Assembly (NCBI GenBank): GCA_910577675.1 | Contig: CAJTOR010000002.1 | Span: 1-64,000 of the forward strand | Direction of reading: 5' to 3' | Source of the DNA: an uncultured Lachnospiraceae bacterium | GTDB taxonomy: Bacteria > Bacillota > Clostridia > Lachnospirales > Lachnospiraceae | Length of the DNA stretch: 64,000 nt | In this document: in pieces, positions 1 through 7,183 of the stretch | Position numbering within the stretch: the first letter of the stretch is position 1 | Layout: every line of letters starts with the position of its first letter | Made by a program: the position numbers and the translations under genes | Notes under the pieces: model-generated | Seen by the model: only the letters and a program-made list of their open reading frames with translations | The model's database searches: none | Told to the model about the DNA's origin: nothing

Positions 1-86
1 TGTTTGTATTGGTAATGTGAGCCGCTTATGTCTGACACGTACCATCCATCATCCTTTAGCATCCGGTCGGCTTCTCTGAATCTCAT
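1..86 (-). CDS. hicA: HicA-type mRNA interferase toxin, N-terminal part
   Basis: Only the first 28 codons lie in the window; the gene continues off the left edge. The peptide begins MRFREADRMLKDDGWY and goes on with SGSHYQYK. This matches the start of HicA toxins: a short helix, a DGW motif, then the G-S-H-Y/H signature carrying the catalytic histidine of the double-stranded-RNA-binding-like fold. HicA cleaves mRNA and is neutralised by HicB, normally encoded next to it, so hicB would be expected just outside the window. The start is fixed by a strong AAGGAGG site at 94-100 on the minus strand, in front of ATG at 86-84. Family assignment is by motif recognition from a partial sequence. Confidence 0.75.
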   Translation of the reverse strand, partial: MRFREADRMLKDDGWYVSDISGSHYQYK

Positions 87-109
87 GTATGTTTCCTCCT
101 TACAATTAT

Positions 110-138
110 ATAATAACACGTATTTTACGTATTGTCAA
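110..138 (-). promoter_or_regulatory. hicA promoter with operator in the spacer
   Basis: On the minus strand TTGACA (138-133) and TATTAT (115-110) are separated by exactly 17 bases. The spacer is almost entirely a near-palindrome, ACGTATTTTACGTA (118-131), so a protein bound there would block RNA polymerase. The box lies immediately upstream of the hicA ribosome binding site. Confidence 0.8.
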
Positions 139-157
139 GAGGAAAACACAAAAATCA

Positions 158-172
158 TACGTATTTTACGTA
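158..172. promoter_or_regulatory. Second TACGTA-N3-TACGTA operator upstream of hicA
   Basis: TACGTATTTTACGTA at 158-172 is a perfect 6-3-6 inverted repeat. It repeats the motif in the promoter spacer (117-131, one mismatch) 41 bases upstream, close to four helical turns. Two phased copies suggest cooperative autorepression, as is common for toxin-antitoxin operons. The binding protein (HicB or the HicAB complex) is inferred. Confidence 0.65.
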
Positions 173-270
173 GATATTATATGCAAATACCGGGAAAGTA
201 TGTAGACTAGCAGCAGGATGCGCCGCCAGTATTCGCCAACAAGTCTTAATTTTTTCTTTAAAAAATAGAC

Positions 271-299
271 TTGACAGAAGGACGACAGCGTGTTATATT
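271..299 (+). promoter_or_regulatory. blaI-blaR1 promoter
   Basis: TTGACA (271-276) and TATATT (294-299) are spaced by 17 bases. They lie 43 bases upstream of the blaI start codon. Confidence 0.75.
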
Positions 300-308
300 T
301 TAATTGAC

Positions 309-319
309 AACATCATGTT
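309..319. promoter_or_regulatory. Putative BlaI/MecI-family operator
   Basis: AACAT-C-ATGTT is a perfect 5-1-5 inverted repeat directly after the -10 box, at the expected transcription start. BlaI/MecI repressors bind short dyads overlapping their own promoters, so autorepression is likely. The site is not the classical TACA/TGTA dyad, so this is an inference from position and symmetry. Confidence 0.5.
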
Positions 320-341
320 ATACAACAAGGAGGGCTTACAT

Positions 342-725
342 ATGCTACCGCAATTATCCGACACCGAACTTGAAATTATGAAAATCGTATGGGGAAACCC
401 GGAGAAGATAACGCTGTTTACCTATATCATGGACGGGCTGGCAGCAAGAGGCAAGCCGTGTCAAAAGAACACTTTGATTGTACTCCTGTCGCGGCTGATG
501 AACAAAGGCTTTTTGAGTGCTAAGAAAATCGGTCGCCGCAACGAATATACCACTCTTATTTCAGAAGAAGAATACCGGACAGCGCAGACAAAAAATTTCC
601 TGGATAAGATTTATGAAGGGAGCGCAAAAGGGCTGGTTTCCAATCTGATTATGGGTGATCTGTTAGCAGACGAGGAATACGAGGAGTTGAAAAGGCTGCT
701 GGGGAAAGGGAAAGAGAAACAATGA
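342..725 (+). CDS. blaI: BlaI/MecI/CopY-family transcriptional repressor
   Basis: A 127-residue winged-helix repressor of the penicillinase-repressor family. It begins MLPQLSDTELEIMKIVW, the conserved first helix, followed by a recognition helix (NTLIVLLSRLMNKGFL), a wing (GRRNEYTTLISEEEY) and a C-terminal dimerisation region containing LVSNLIMGDLL. In BlaI the sensor protease triggers cleavage in that last region. A longer reading frame from 315 exists, but ATG 342 has AAGGAGGG at 327-334 and removes an unnatural leader. The stop overlaps blaR1 by ATGA, so the two are translationally coupled. No beta-lactamase or PBP2a-like gene is visible nearby, so the regulated target may be the sensor itself or lie elsewhere. 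Known family, unknown inducer. Confidence 0.88.
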   Translation: MLPQLSDTELEIMKIVWGNPEKITLFTYIMDGLAARGKPCQKNTLIVLLSRLMNKGFLSAKKIGRRNEYTTLISEEEYRTAQTKNFLDKIYEGSAKGLVSNLIMGDLLADEEYEELKRLLGKGKEKQ

Positions 726-3280
726 ACACAGTTTTGAAAATCTTCCTTTCCATGTCCTGTTCCGGTGGTTTGCTTATTCTGTTTCTGCTTTTGGAAGAGC
801 ACTTTTTGAAAGACAAAATCAGCCGTCAGTGGCAATATTACATTTGGTTGGTCGTCGTTTTGCGGCTGCTTCTCCCATTTGGGCCGGAAGTTAATCTGCT
901 GGGGAAAACCTATCAAGCTGTCGATCAGGCAATCACCAAGGTTCCTCCTTTGCCGTCACAGCGCCCCGAAATAAACCCTTCGGGAGATATTTCTGCTCCT
1001 GCTGTCGGTTTGGAGCAGGGCAAGGAAAATGTGAGTAGGCAAACAGAGGATTTGACAACCGCCCACCCATTACAAGAGATTTGGGTGCTGTTGACAAATC
1101 ACGTCTGGCTGGTCTGGCTGGTGGTTGCGTTGGGGCTGCTGGTTCGAAAGATAACGGTTTATCAGGGCTTTATGCGGTATATTAAGGCAGGATCGATCCC
1201 GGTTTCCGACCTTGAAATTTTAGACCGGCTCTCCAGCGCCGCAGGAGGGGCAGGTATTCAAAAGCCAGTGGAGCTATGTGTCAATCCGCTGGTTTCTTCC
1301 CCACTGTTGACTGGATTTTTCCACCTATGTATCGTACTGCCAAGCGCGGACATTTCTGAACAGAATTTTCGGTATACTGTCCTGCATGAGCTGACCCACT
1401 ACAAGCGGCGGGATATGTTCTATAAATGGCTGGTACAGATCACGGTCTGTCTGCATTGGTTTAATCCGCTTGTATATCTTATGAGTCGGGAAGTCACAAG
1501 GGCATGCGAATTTTCCTGTGATGAGGCGGTTCTCGCAAAAGTGGGATGCGATCATGCGCAGGACTACGGGAAAACCTTGCTTGACGCGATGGCAGCAGTT
1601 GGGAAATACAAGGAGTCCCTTGGTGCTGTTACATTAAGTGAAAACAAACAATTATTGAAAGAAAGGTTAGGAGCAATTATGAGTTTTAAGAAAAAATCAA
1701 AAACAATTCAGCTTTTGACTGGTATGCTGACCTTGTGTATTATTTTCAGTGCAGCTTTCGTCGGGATTTATTCTACTGCCGCCGCAGATGTGCCAAATTT
1801 GATAAATATAGAGAAATTATTGCCGCCACTGTTTGATAATTCGCAAACAGCAGGCAGTTTGTTAGAAATGGAAACATTGGATATTAAGGGAACATCATAT
1901 TATTTAGTTTATAATGAAGCCCAACTCCGAGCCATCGGAACAGGTGAGTATGGCATGGATCAGAATTATATGCTGCAGGCTGATATTCAATTATCTACGG
2001 AAGAATGGGTACCCATTGGAACATGGGATAATCCATTTACAGGCACTTTTAATGGTAATGGTTTTGAAATTGCAGGTCTTACCATGACCGACCCAGATGC
2101 AGAGATAATAGGGCTGTTTGGTGTTGCCCAAAATGCTCATATCTATAATGTTATTTTGCGAGATTATGACATCACGAACGCGGGTAGAAATATTACAGGA
2201 AAATCGGTTGGAGCAATCCTTGCAATTGGGCAAGGAAGCCGTTCTTATGATAATTTTGTCTATCCCAAAGAAGCAGCCGTGAGCATCAAAGATAATTCTT
2301 CAGAGATAGATCGGTATTATAAAGCCGGCAGTCTGCCTCTGTTTGAAATTACTTTTTCCCGGCTGGATGAAAATACTCAAAAGATGTGGCTTGAAAAGCT
2401 CTATGCGGATGGTGACTTTTCTTTTTTCTCTGTCGCTGTGCGCAGACTTGATACAAATTCCTCTCTATTTGCCGACTTTGCAAAAAAGGCATATTCCGAT
2501 GATGAAATGGCGTTTTTTTCTACTTTGACGGATCGCATGGACAAAGCGGAGCTGGAAATTTGGCTGGACAGGGCGTTGGAAGATGGGAACTGGGCATTTC
2601 AATCCATCCTCTTTGATAAGCTGAACCGGAGCGAGGAGTTTGACGGGCTGGAAGAGAAGCAGCAGAAAGAGTGGGTCGAAGCGCAGACTGCGGAATACCG
2701 GTCTGTGGGCATTGCGATGGACGGCAAAGATTATTTCTACAAGGATCAGCTTGTCAACATTTTTTTAGACATCCGAGCCAACAAATCTTTTTGCACGCTG
2801 AATATGAACCCAAAAGGAACTGTTAATATCAAAATTGTCCGTGATGCGGAAAACAAAATCACTGGTGTTTCCTATATGACCGAGGAGGAAGTGATTGAAT
2901 TGTTGGGGGATATGGATGACCCGGATAATAAAACTGATGTAGAAATAATCCCTGTTGATTTCAAGGCAGTAGCGGCGGGAGAAACTATCTTCCTGGGTGA
3001 GTACACATTGTCCGAGGGGGACGAAATTTTGTACGATATTTCAGCGAAAACAGGAAACAGAATGAAGGTCTTTTTTGCAAAGGAAGAGAAGGAAGATGTG
3101 GCCTATTGGTCAGTGAATAACCTGCGCCAGCCGGGTGAAGTGCTGGAATGTATTGCAGATTTTACCGTTGGAGCTCCGGCAACAAAGCCTGGAACCTATC
3201 AACTGTACCTCCAAGCTCCGGACGGCGCTTTGGGAAATGTAAAGGGCAGTGTTTCGATTGTGTCAATAAATGCATCATGA
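722..3280 (+). CDS. blaR1: BlaR1-like M56 zinc-metalloprotease sensor with atypical ectodomain
   Basis: An 852-residue integral membrane protein. Transmembrane helices lie near residues 5-25, 38-55 and 125-145. A cytoplasmic M56 peptidase domain carries the zinc motif H222-E-L-T-H226 and the downstream CEFSCDEAVL block. A further helix near 330-350 leads outside. In BlaR1/MecR1 the extracellular C-terminus is a penicillin-binding domain. Here no SXXK/SXN/KTG pattern is apparent. Instead there is a beta-repeat segment near residues 425-495 with a GLUG-like pattern (FTGTFNGNGFEIAGL, IIGLFG), then a helical, acidic stretch and a beta-rich tail. The signal sensed is therefore probably not a beta-lactam. 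The length exceeds the roughly 600 residues usual for BlaR1. Protease domain assignment is strong; the ectodomain role is unknown. Confidence 0.82.
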   Translation: MNTVLKIFLSMSCSGGLLILFLLLEEHFLKDKISRQWQYYIWLVVVLRLLLPFGPEVNLLGKTYQAVDQAITKVPPLPSQRPEINPSGDISAPAVGLEQGKENVSRQTEDLTTAHPLQEIWVLLTNHVWLVWLVVALGLLVRKITVYQGFMRYIKAGSIPVSDLEILDRLSSAAGGAGIQKPVELCVNPLVSSPLLTGFFHLCIVLPSADISEQNFRYTVLHELTHYKRRDMFYKWLVQITVCLHWFNPLVYLMSREVTRACEFSCDEAVLAKVGCDHAQDYGKTLLDAMAAVGKYKESLGAVTLSENKQLLKERLGAIMSFKKKSKTIQLLTGMLTLCIIFSAAFVGIYSTAAADVPNLINIEKLLPPLFDNSQTAGSLLEMETLDIKGTSYYLVYNEAQLRAIGTGEYGMDQNYMLQADIQLSTEEWVPIGTWDNPFTGTFNGNGFEIAGLTMTDPDAEIIGLFGVAQNAHIYNVILRDYDITNAGRNITGKSVGAILAIGQGSRSYDNFVYPKEAAVSIKDNSSEIDRYYKAGSLPLFEITFSRLDENTQKMWLEKLYADGDFSFFSVAVRRLDTNSSLFADFAKKAYSDDEMAFFSTLTDRMDKAELEIWLDRALEDGNWAFQSILFDKLNRSEEFDGLEEKQQKEWVEAQTAEYRSVGIAMDGKDYFYKDQLVNIFLDIRANKSFCTLNMNPKGTVNIKIVRDAENKITGVSYMTEEEVIELLGDMDDPDNKTDVEIIPVDFKAVAAGETIFLGEYTLSEGDEILYDISAKTGNRMKVFFAKEEKEDVAYWSVNNLRQPGEVLECIADFTVGAPATKPGTYQLYLQAPDGALGNVKGSVSIVSINAS

Positions 3281-3376
3281 TAATGTTCTGAACTTCTGCC
3301 GGAATAATGGCATAATAAAAAATATTGTTTTGGCGGCTGGTATCTGCACGCCCGAACAAAATACAAGTAGCCTTGC

Positions 3377-3416
3377 GGCGGTTTTGAAATATTAAATTTC
3401 AAGCCGCCCTTTTTTT
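3377..3416 (+). terminator. Rho-independent terminator of blaI-blaR1
   Basis: A 14-base stem starting GGCGGTTTTGAAAT pairs, with one bulge, to AAATTTCAAGCCGCC and is followed by CTTTTTTT. It lies about 100 bases after the blaR1 stop. Confidence 0.85.
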
Positions 3417-3483
3417 GAAAAATGGAAAACGGAGGGTGTGTTAAAGTCACTTATTTTTAAGGACACCTTACGAAAGATACTAT

Positions 3484-4050
3484 TTAGCGGTCAAACAATG
3501 AACCCGTACCACTATGCGTACTGCCATCATTTTCTGTATATGTCGAAATAAAGCGAGGTTCACGCTTTGTGCAATAATAAAACCGCATCAATATATCTAC
3601 AGCATCCGCTTTTATCTCTATTCCTAAACGACCAGCTAATTCCTGCTGAGCCGCGGGCAAATCAAAGTCAATATCTTCGGCGTTTTCCATGTGTTCCTGA
3701 AAAACTTCTTTTGCAAACTCACTAAGACCATCCCTGTCCTGATATTTATCTTCATCTAAATAATCCAACCAATAGGGACAATTTACCATGAATTCAAAAA
3801 ACTCTTTTAGATTATCCGCTATTCTGCCACATTCGCCTTCACTTCCCCAAAAACCTATTGAGCCGTCTTCCAGTAAAATATATTCACTTCCACTGCCTTC
3901 TTTGGCAAATGTTTTCCCAGAGATATTATAAGTCAAGTGACCAGATTCGTCCTCCGGTGTCTTGAATTCTGGAAGAACCTCTATATCGCAGACATCACAC
4001 AGCAAATCCGACAAGTCACTGTCCTCGCGCAGCATTTTAATATAATCCAT
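3484..4050 (-). CDS. Uncharacterised acidic protein, SMI1/KNR4-like immunity protein possible
   Basis: A 188-residue acidic, soluble protein with no signal peptide or membrane helix. The central stretch YILLEDGSIGFWGSEGECGRIA followed by NLKEFFEFMVNCPYW resembles the core of SUKH (SMI1/KNR4) proteins. Many of these are immunity proteins of contact-dependent polymorphic toxins, but the match is by eye only and the family is divergent. ATG 4050 is preceded by AGGAGGT on the minus strand, so the start is secure. No toxin gene is adjacent; such orphan immunity genes are common in accessory regions. The function is a guess; the coding call is firm. Confidence 0.6.
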   Translation of the reverse strand: MDYIKMLREDSDLSDLLCDVCDIEVLPEFKTPEDESGHLTYNISGKTFAKEGSGSEYILLEDGSIGFWGSEGECGRIADNLKEFFEFMVNCPYWLDYLDEDKYQDRDGLSEFAKEVFQEHMENAEDIDFDLPAAQQELAGRLGIEIKADAVDILMRFYYCTKREPRFISTYTENDGSTHSGTGSLFDR

Positions 4051-4066
4051 TTTTGTTACCTCCTGT

Positions 4067-4736
4067 TTAAGTCGCGATGTATCGGCTTGTTACTGGAAAA
4101 ATTATACCATGCCCAATTACGAAAAACAATCCCCGTTCTACGTCCGTCCCTTGACTGTCTGGATTTTTGCCGCCCGCATTTCGCTGCCGAAAGTGGGGGA
4201 CAGGATTTGACAACCCTGCCCCTGCTTTCGTCAGCTCCATTCTAACGACAAAACCGTCTGCACTACTCCTGCGGCTGTCGGTAGGTTTTGCGGTGGTTCT
4301 GCCCCCGCGCCCCGACCTCTCCCAAGGAACAGAATGGAATATTTGCGTCAATAACTCAAAAAAGCATTTGACAAAACGCTTCATGGTCTGATGAATGTTC
4401 CAGGCCGTATTAGTACAAAGCACATCATGGAGCAGCGTTGAAAAGACTTGCGCACCCATTGATGACCTGCTATAATAAAGTTGTAACGGGAGTGGATAAT
4501 AAGATATACTGAAAATAATCAGGAAAAAAGTACTTATCTATATAAATTTTGGACAGGGGAAGCGCTCTATCAGGCAAGGGTAACATCGTAAAAAGAAACA
4601 GATACAAAAGAGCAAAAGAAATTCTTTGGCGATTATGGACTGACCATTGTAAAAATATATACATTGGAATCATTGCCTATCATTGATTAACTAAAATTGA
4701 ATTTGTGGGGCGTGGAGATGCAGAACGTAAGAGTAT
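4067..4736. other. Decayed or non-coding accessory stretch
   Basis: No open frame here has both a ribosome binding site and protein-like composition. The longest (minus, 4067-4459) gives low-complexity, Arg/Pro-rich sequence and looks spurious. A promoter-like TTGCGC-N17-TATAAT lies at 4449-4477. Downstream, short peptide remnants such as KIYTLESLPIID end at about 4689. GC-rich sequence at 4150-4330 contrasts with the AT-rich flanks. The picture fits a remnant of deleted mobile or toxin-related DNA, but no element could be named. Confidence 0.4.
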
Positions 4737-5171
4737 ATGAAGTGCCATAAAATGGTTTGTTTTGGTATTGGTATGTTTGCCGCACAGAAAGAGGATGGAT
4801 TTGTAGATATCTTTTTAAAGAAGGCTAATATGAGAGGGGTGCCATGCAGATTTTATGTTAAGGGTGCGACTTTTCCCGCATCAAATCATATCAGTATTTT
4901 AGAGAAAACATTTTCTTGGAGAAATGATGAAAATCTTGCAATACTAGAAAAGTCATGTTGGAAATGTAAAGAAATAATGAAAAACTATATAGATGGTATT
5001 TTATATGTGAATTGTGGACATTTTATGGGGGCTTTCAATAATAATTGTAACAATGTGCATCATGAGATAAGCATGCAAGATTTTGATGAATGTCCTATAG
5101 AGTTTGCTAGGTTTATGAGAGGACTATCATCTGCTTCATATAGTAAGGATATATTTCAGGATAAAGGATAG
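4737..5171 (+). CDS. Hypothetical protein, possibly frameshifted at its start
   Basis: A 144-residue unrecognised protein with eight cysteines. Its beginning KMVCFGIGMF reads like the second segment of a small effector-binding (GyrI/AraC-effector-like) protein. The expected first segment, MQNVRVYEVP, is encoded just upstream at 4718-4747 in another frame that ends at a stop. The two would join if one base were removed near 4745. ATG 4737 itself has no convincing ribosome binding site. The rest of the protein does not clearly continue that family. It may be a decayed or recombined gene, a sequencing error, or a genuine short protein. Confidence 0.45.
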   Translation: MKCHKMVCFGIGMFAAQKEDGFVDIFLKKANMRGVPCRFYVKGATFPASNHISILEKTFSWRNDENLAILEKSCWKCKEIMKNYIDGILYVNCGHFMGAFNNNCNNVHHEISMQDFDECPIEFARFMRGLSSASYSKDIFQDKG

Positions 5172-5228
5172 ACCTTGCAAAGCCTGCCAAGACACGGTAA
5201 ACCAATACAAATTAGGAGGAATTTTATT

Positions 5229-5693
5229 ATGATTAAGATACTTTTCGTCTGCCACGGCAATATTTGCCGCAGCACCATGTGTGAAAGTTATTTCGCCTAT
5301 CTGGTAAACCAGCGCGGTCTGTCCGATTTATTTTTCATCTCTTCCGCTGCGACGAGCCGCGAGGAGATTGGGAACCCGCCGCATTATGGCACTGTGAACA
5401 AACTGCGGGAGGAGGGGATTCCTCTTGTACCACATCGCGCGGTGCAGATGACGGCAGCAGATTATGAAAAATATGATTACCTGATAGGGATGGATAGTGC
5501 CAATATACGCAATATGCAGCGTATTGCGGGGGGAGATCAAAAGGATAAGATCCGGAAGCTGCTTTCTTTTGCAGGGATAGGGCGCGACGTGGCAGACCCA
5601 TGGTACACGGGAGATTTTGAGGCAACTTTTCAGGACACGGTAATGGGCTGCACAGCTATTTTGGAGTTTTTAGGGAAACAAAAACGTATTTAA
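5229..5693 (+). CDS. Low-molecular-weight protein tyrosine phosphatase
   Basis: A 154-residue phosphatase of the LMW-PTP/arsenate-reductase-like fold. The catalytic loop CHGNICRS (C-X5-R-S) is at residues 8-15 and the general-acid loop DPWYTGDF is near residue 119. Tyr in the DPWY loop and the absence of extra redox cysteines near the active site favour a phosphotyrosine phosphatase over an arsenate reductase. Start ATG 5229 is preceded by TAGGAGGA; an upstream in-frame extension to 5175 lacks a site. No BY-kinase or capsule gene is nearby to name the substrate. The cytoplasmic location follows from the lack of a signal peptide. Confidence 0.9.
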   Translation: MIKILFVCHGNICRSTMCESYFAYLVNQRGLSDLFFISSAATSREEIGNPPHYGTVNKLREEGIPLVPHRAVQMTAADYEKYDYLIGMDSANIRNMQRIAGGDQKDKIRKLLSFAGIGRDVADPWYTGDFEATFQDTVMGCTAILEFLGKQKRI

Positions 5694-5702
5694 TATATTA
5701 AG

Positions 5703-5740
5703 GGCGAAACCTTATAAAAACTGTGTAGGGTTTCGCCTTT
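5703..5740 (+). terminator. Terminator after the phosphatase gene
   Basis: GGCGAAACC (5703-5711) pairs perfectly with GGTTTCGCC (5729-5737), followed by TTT. The T run is short, so strength is moderate. Confidence 0.7.
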
Positions 5741-5774
5741 GTATCTTTCAACGATCTGGAATACAATTTAACCT

Positions 5775-5940
5775 ATCAAAGAAGCTCCTCATGTTTCTAA
5801 GTCGTAAAGACGAAGGTGGTAGGTAAGGGGGAATTCATTGTGTCAGGTGGGGGGATAAGCCCCATCCGATATGCAAGAGCAGCATAGGGGTATGAGGAAG
5901 TAGCGGAGCGGATTCTGAAATTCTTTTGATTATATCAAAA
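5775..5940 (+). repeat. Dispersed MITE-like repeat, copy A
   Basis: Begins ATCAAAGAAG and ends TTCTTTTGAT, an imperfect terminal inverted repeat. Inside are the family blocks GTAAGGGGGAATT, TGTCAGGTGGGG with its pairing partner GCCCCATCCGATATGC, AGAGCAGCATAGGGG and AGCGGAGCGGATTCTGAAA. It lies between the phosphatase terminator and the hsp20 promoter. See the finding on this family for the other copies. Confidence 0.8.
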
Positions 5941-6022
5941 AATCATTTTAAAATCCACAAATATCAAGATATCAGGTGAAAATCATAAGGAATTATAAAC
6001 TTTCAAAAATAATTCTAAATTG

Positions 6023-6049
6023 TTAGCACTCTCTATTGACGAGTGCTAA
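6023..6049. promoter_or_regulatory. CIRCE element (HrcA operator)
   Basis: TTAGCACTC-N9-GAGTGCTAA is an exact match to the CIRCE inverted repeat bound by the heat-shock repressor HrcA. It overlaps the -35 box of the hsp20 promoter. Confidence 0.97.
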
Positions 6050-6064
6050 TTCATGTGTTATATT
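6036..6064 (+). promoter_or_regulatory. hsp20 promoter
   Basis: TTGACG (6036-6041) and TATATT (6059-6064) are spaced by 17 bases. The -35 hexamer uses the CIRCE spacer and the first base of its right arm, so HrcA binding would occlude polymerase. Confidence 0.8.
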
Positions 6065-6130
6065 ACATACAGAACAAAGAGAACAGCAAACATCCAGAAG
6101 GATGCATATAATGGAAAGGAAGGATGACCT

Positions 6131-6583
6131 ATGATGACACCTGCTTTATTTGGAGAAAACTTATTGGATGATTTCTTTGGATTTCCGTTCCGGAGAAATT
6201 TTGTTTCACCGTTCTTTGCTGAGAGTGATAAGCTTACCGGAAACCTTATGCAGACGGATGTGAAGGAGCACGACGGGGGTTATACTGTGTCGATGAATCT
6301 TCCAGGTTTTAAGAAGGAGAACGTAAAAGGTGAGTTGAAGGATGGATATTTGACCATTACAGCATCAACGGATACGGAGAACGAAGAGAAGGATAACAAG
6401 GGGAGATTTATCCGCAGGGAACGCTATTGCGGGACTTTAAGCCGAAGTTTCTATGTGGGTGGGGATGTGACGCACGAGGAGATTAGTGCGAAGTTTGAGG
6501 ACGGCGTGCTGCATTTGGAGATTCCAAAGAAAGAAGCTAAGCCAATTGAGGAGAAATCACGGTTTATCTCGATCGAGGGATAA
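6131..6583 (+). CDS. hsp20: Hsp20/alpha-crystallin small heat-shock protein
   Basis: A 150-residue small heat-shock chaperone. It has a variable N-terminal arm (FGFPFRRNFVSPFF), an alpha-crystallin domain from about residue 40 (KEHDGGYTVSMNLPGFKKEN) to the conserved DGVLHLEIPKKE block near 127-138, and a short tail (SRFISIEG). It holds unfolding proteins in a refoldable state as a large oligomer. ATG 6131 follows GGAAAGGAAGGATG; a second ATG is adjacent. The CIRCE-overlapped promoter shows HrcA control and so induction by heat or misfolded protein. Confidence 0.96.
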   Translation: MMTPALFGENLLDDFFGFPFRRNFVSPFFAESDKLTGNLMQTDVKEHDGGYTVSMNLPGFKKENVKGELKDGYLTITASTDTENEEKDNKGRFIRRERYCGTLSRSFYVGGDVTHEEISAKFEDGVLHLEIPKKEAKPIEEKSRFISIEG

Positions 6584-6612
6584 AACAGAAAGGAATATTA
6601 TATTTAAAAGGG

Positions 6613-6710
6613 CTGTTGCAAAATGTAGATATTTCACAATATACAGTAAAGATGTCATGGATATCCATACTATATATTGATTGATTATGCCATTTTGCAA
6701 CAGTTCCTTT
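6613..6710 (+). terminator. Long-loop hairpin after hsp20
   Basis: CTGTTGCAAAATG (6613-6625) pairs perfectly over 13 bases with CATTTTGCAACAG (6691-6703), followed by TTCCTTTTTT. The loop is unusually long (65 bases). The same CTGYTGCAAAAT arm is used by compact terminators at 24856-24892 and 53428-53455, so this may be a terminator enlarged by insertion. Confidence 0.65.
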
Positions 6711-6912
6711 TTTCACGTTTAATTTTAAAAATTTCTTGGTGCTATTTTCTAATTTTATGATCTGCCCAACAATCAGTTTCCGAACAACAAAGGTAAAGTT
6801 CTCTTTTCGGATAAAATAATTATAATTATTTTCTATTCTTCTTTTTTTAAATAAAAAGCCTATAATAAAATCTATAATTAAGAAAATATTTTGGAGGCAA
6901 TTTTATTCACCT

Positions 6913-7130
6913 TTCAAAGAAGTCCTCCGCTTCTAAGCCATAAAGACGAAAGTGATGGGTAAGGGGGAAATTTTTTGTATCAGAGGATCAGCCCGCGGTG
7001 CGCTATATGATTGCGTGGGTGGTGTGGGGACTTCTTTGTATTAGGGGATAAGAGTGGGATCGGTCCCATCATGCGAGAGCAGCAGGGGGATAGGGGGAGG
7101 CAGCGGAGCGTATTCTGAAATTTCCCCGAC
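6913..7130 (+). repeat. Dispersed MITE-like repeat, copy B (extended)
   Basis: Starts TTCAAAGAAGTCC and has the blocks TAAAGACGAAAGTGATGGG, GTAAGGGGGAA, GCGAGAGCAGCAGGGGGATAG and GCAGCGGAGCGTATTCTGAAA. The centre is about 60 bases longer than copy A, with a second partial copy of the GGGGACTTCTTTGTATTAGGGG / GGGATCGGTCCC hairpin region. It sits directly upstream of the ABC exporter pair, whose promoter must lie within or just after it. Confidence 0.75.
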
Positions 7131-7183
7131 TTTATTAAAGAACAGGGAATATGATGTTTACCTTTTTAATTGGAGTGTGGAAG

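Noticed and set aside
28..210. Plus-strand 60-residue open frame at the left edge
   Set aside because: It runs antisense to hicA and its promoter, has no ribosome binding site, and encodes low-complexity sequence.
4067..4459. Minus-strand 130-residue open frame
   Set aside because: Arg/Pro/Ser-rich composition, no ribosome site at its start, and no recognisable family; treated as a by-product of GC-rich non-coding DNA.
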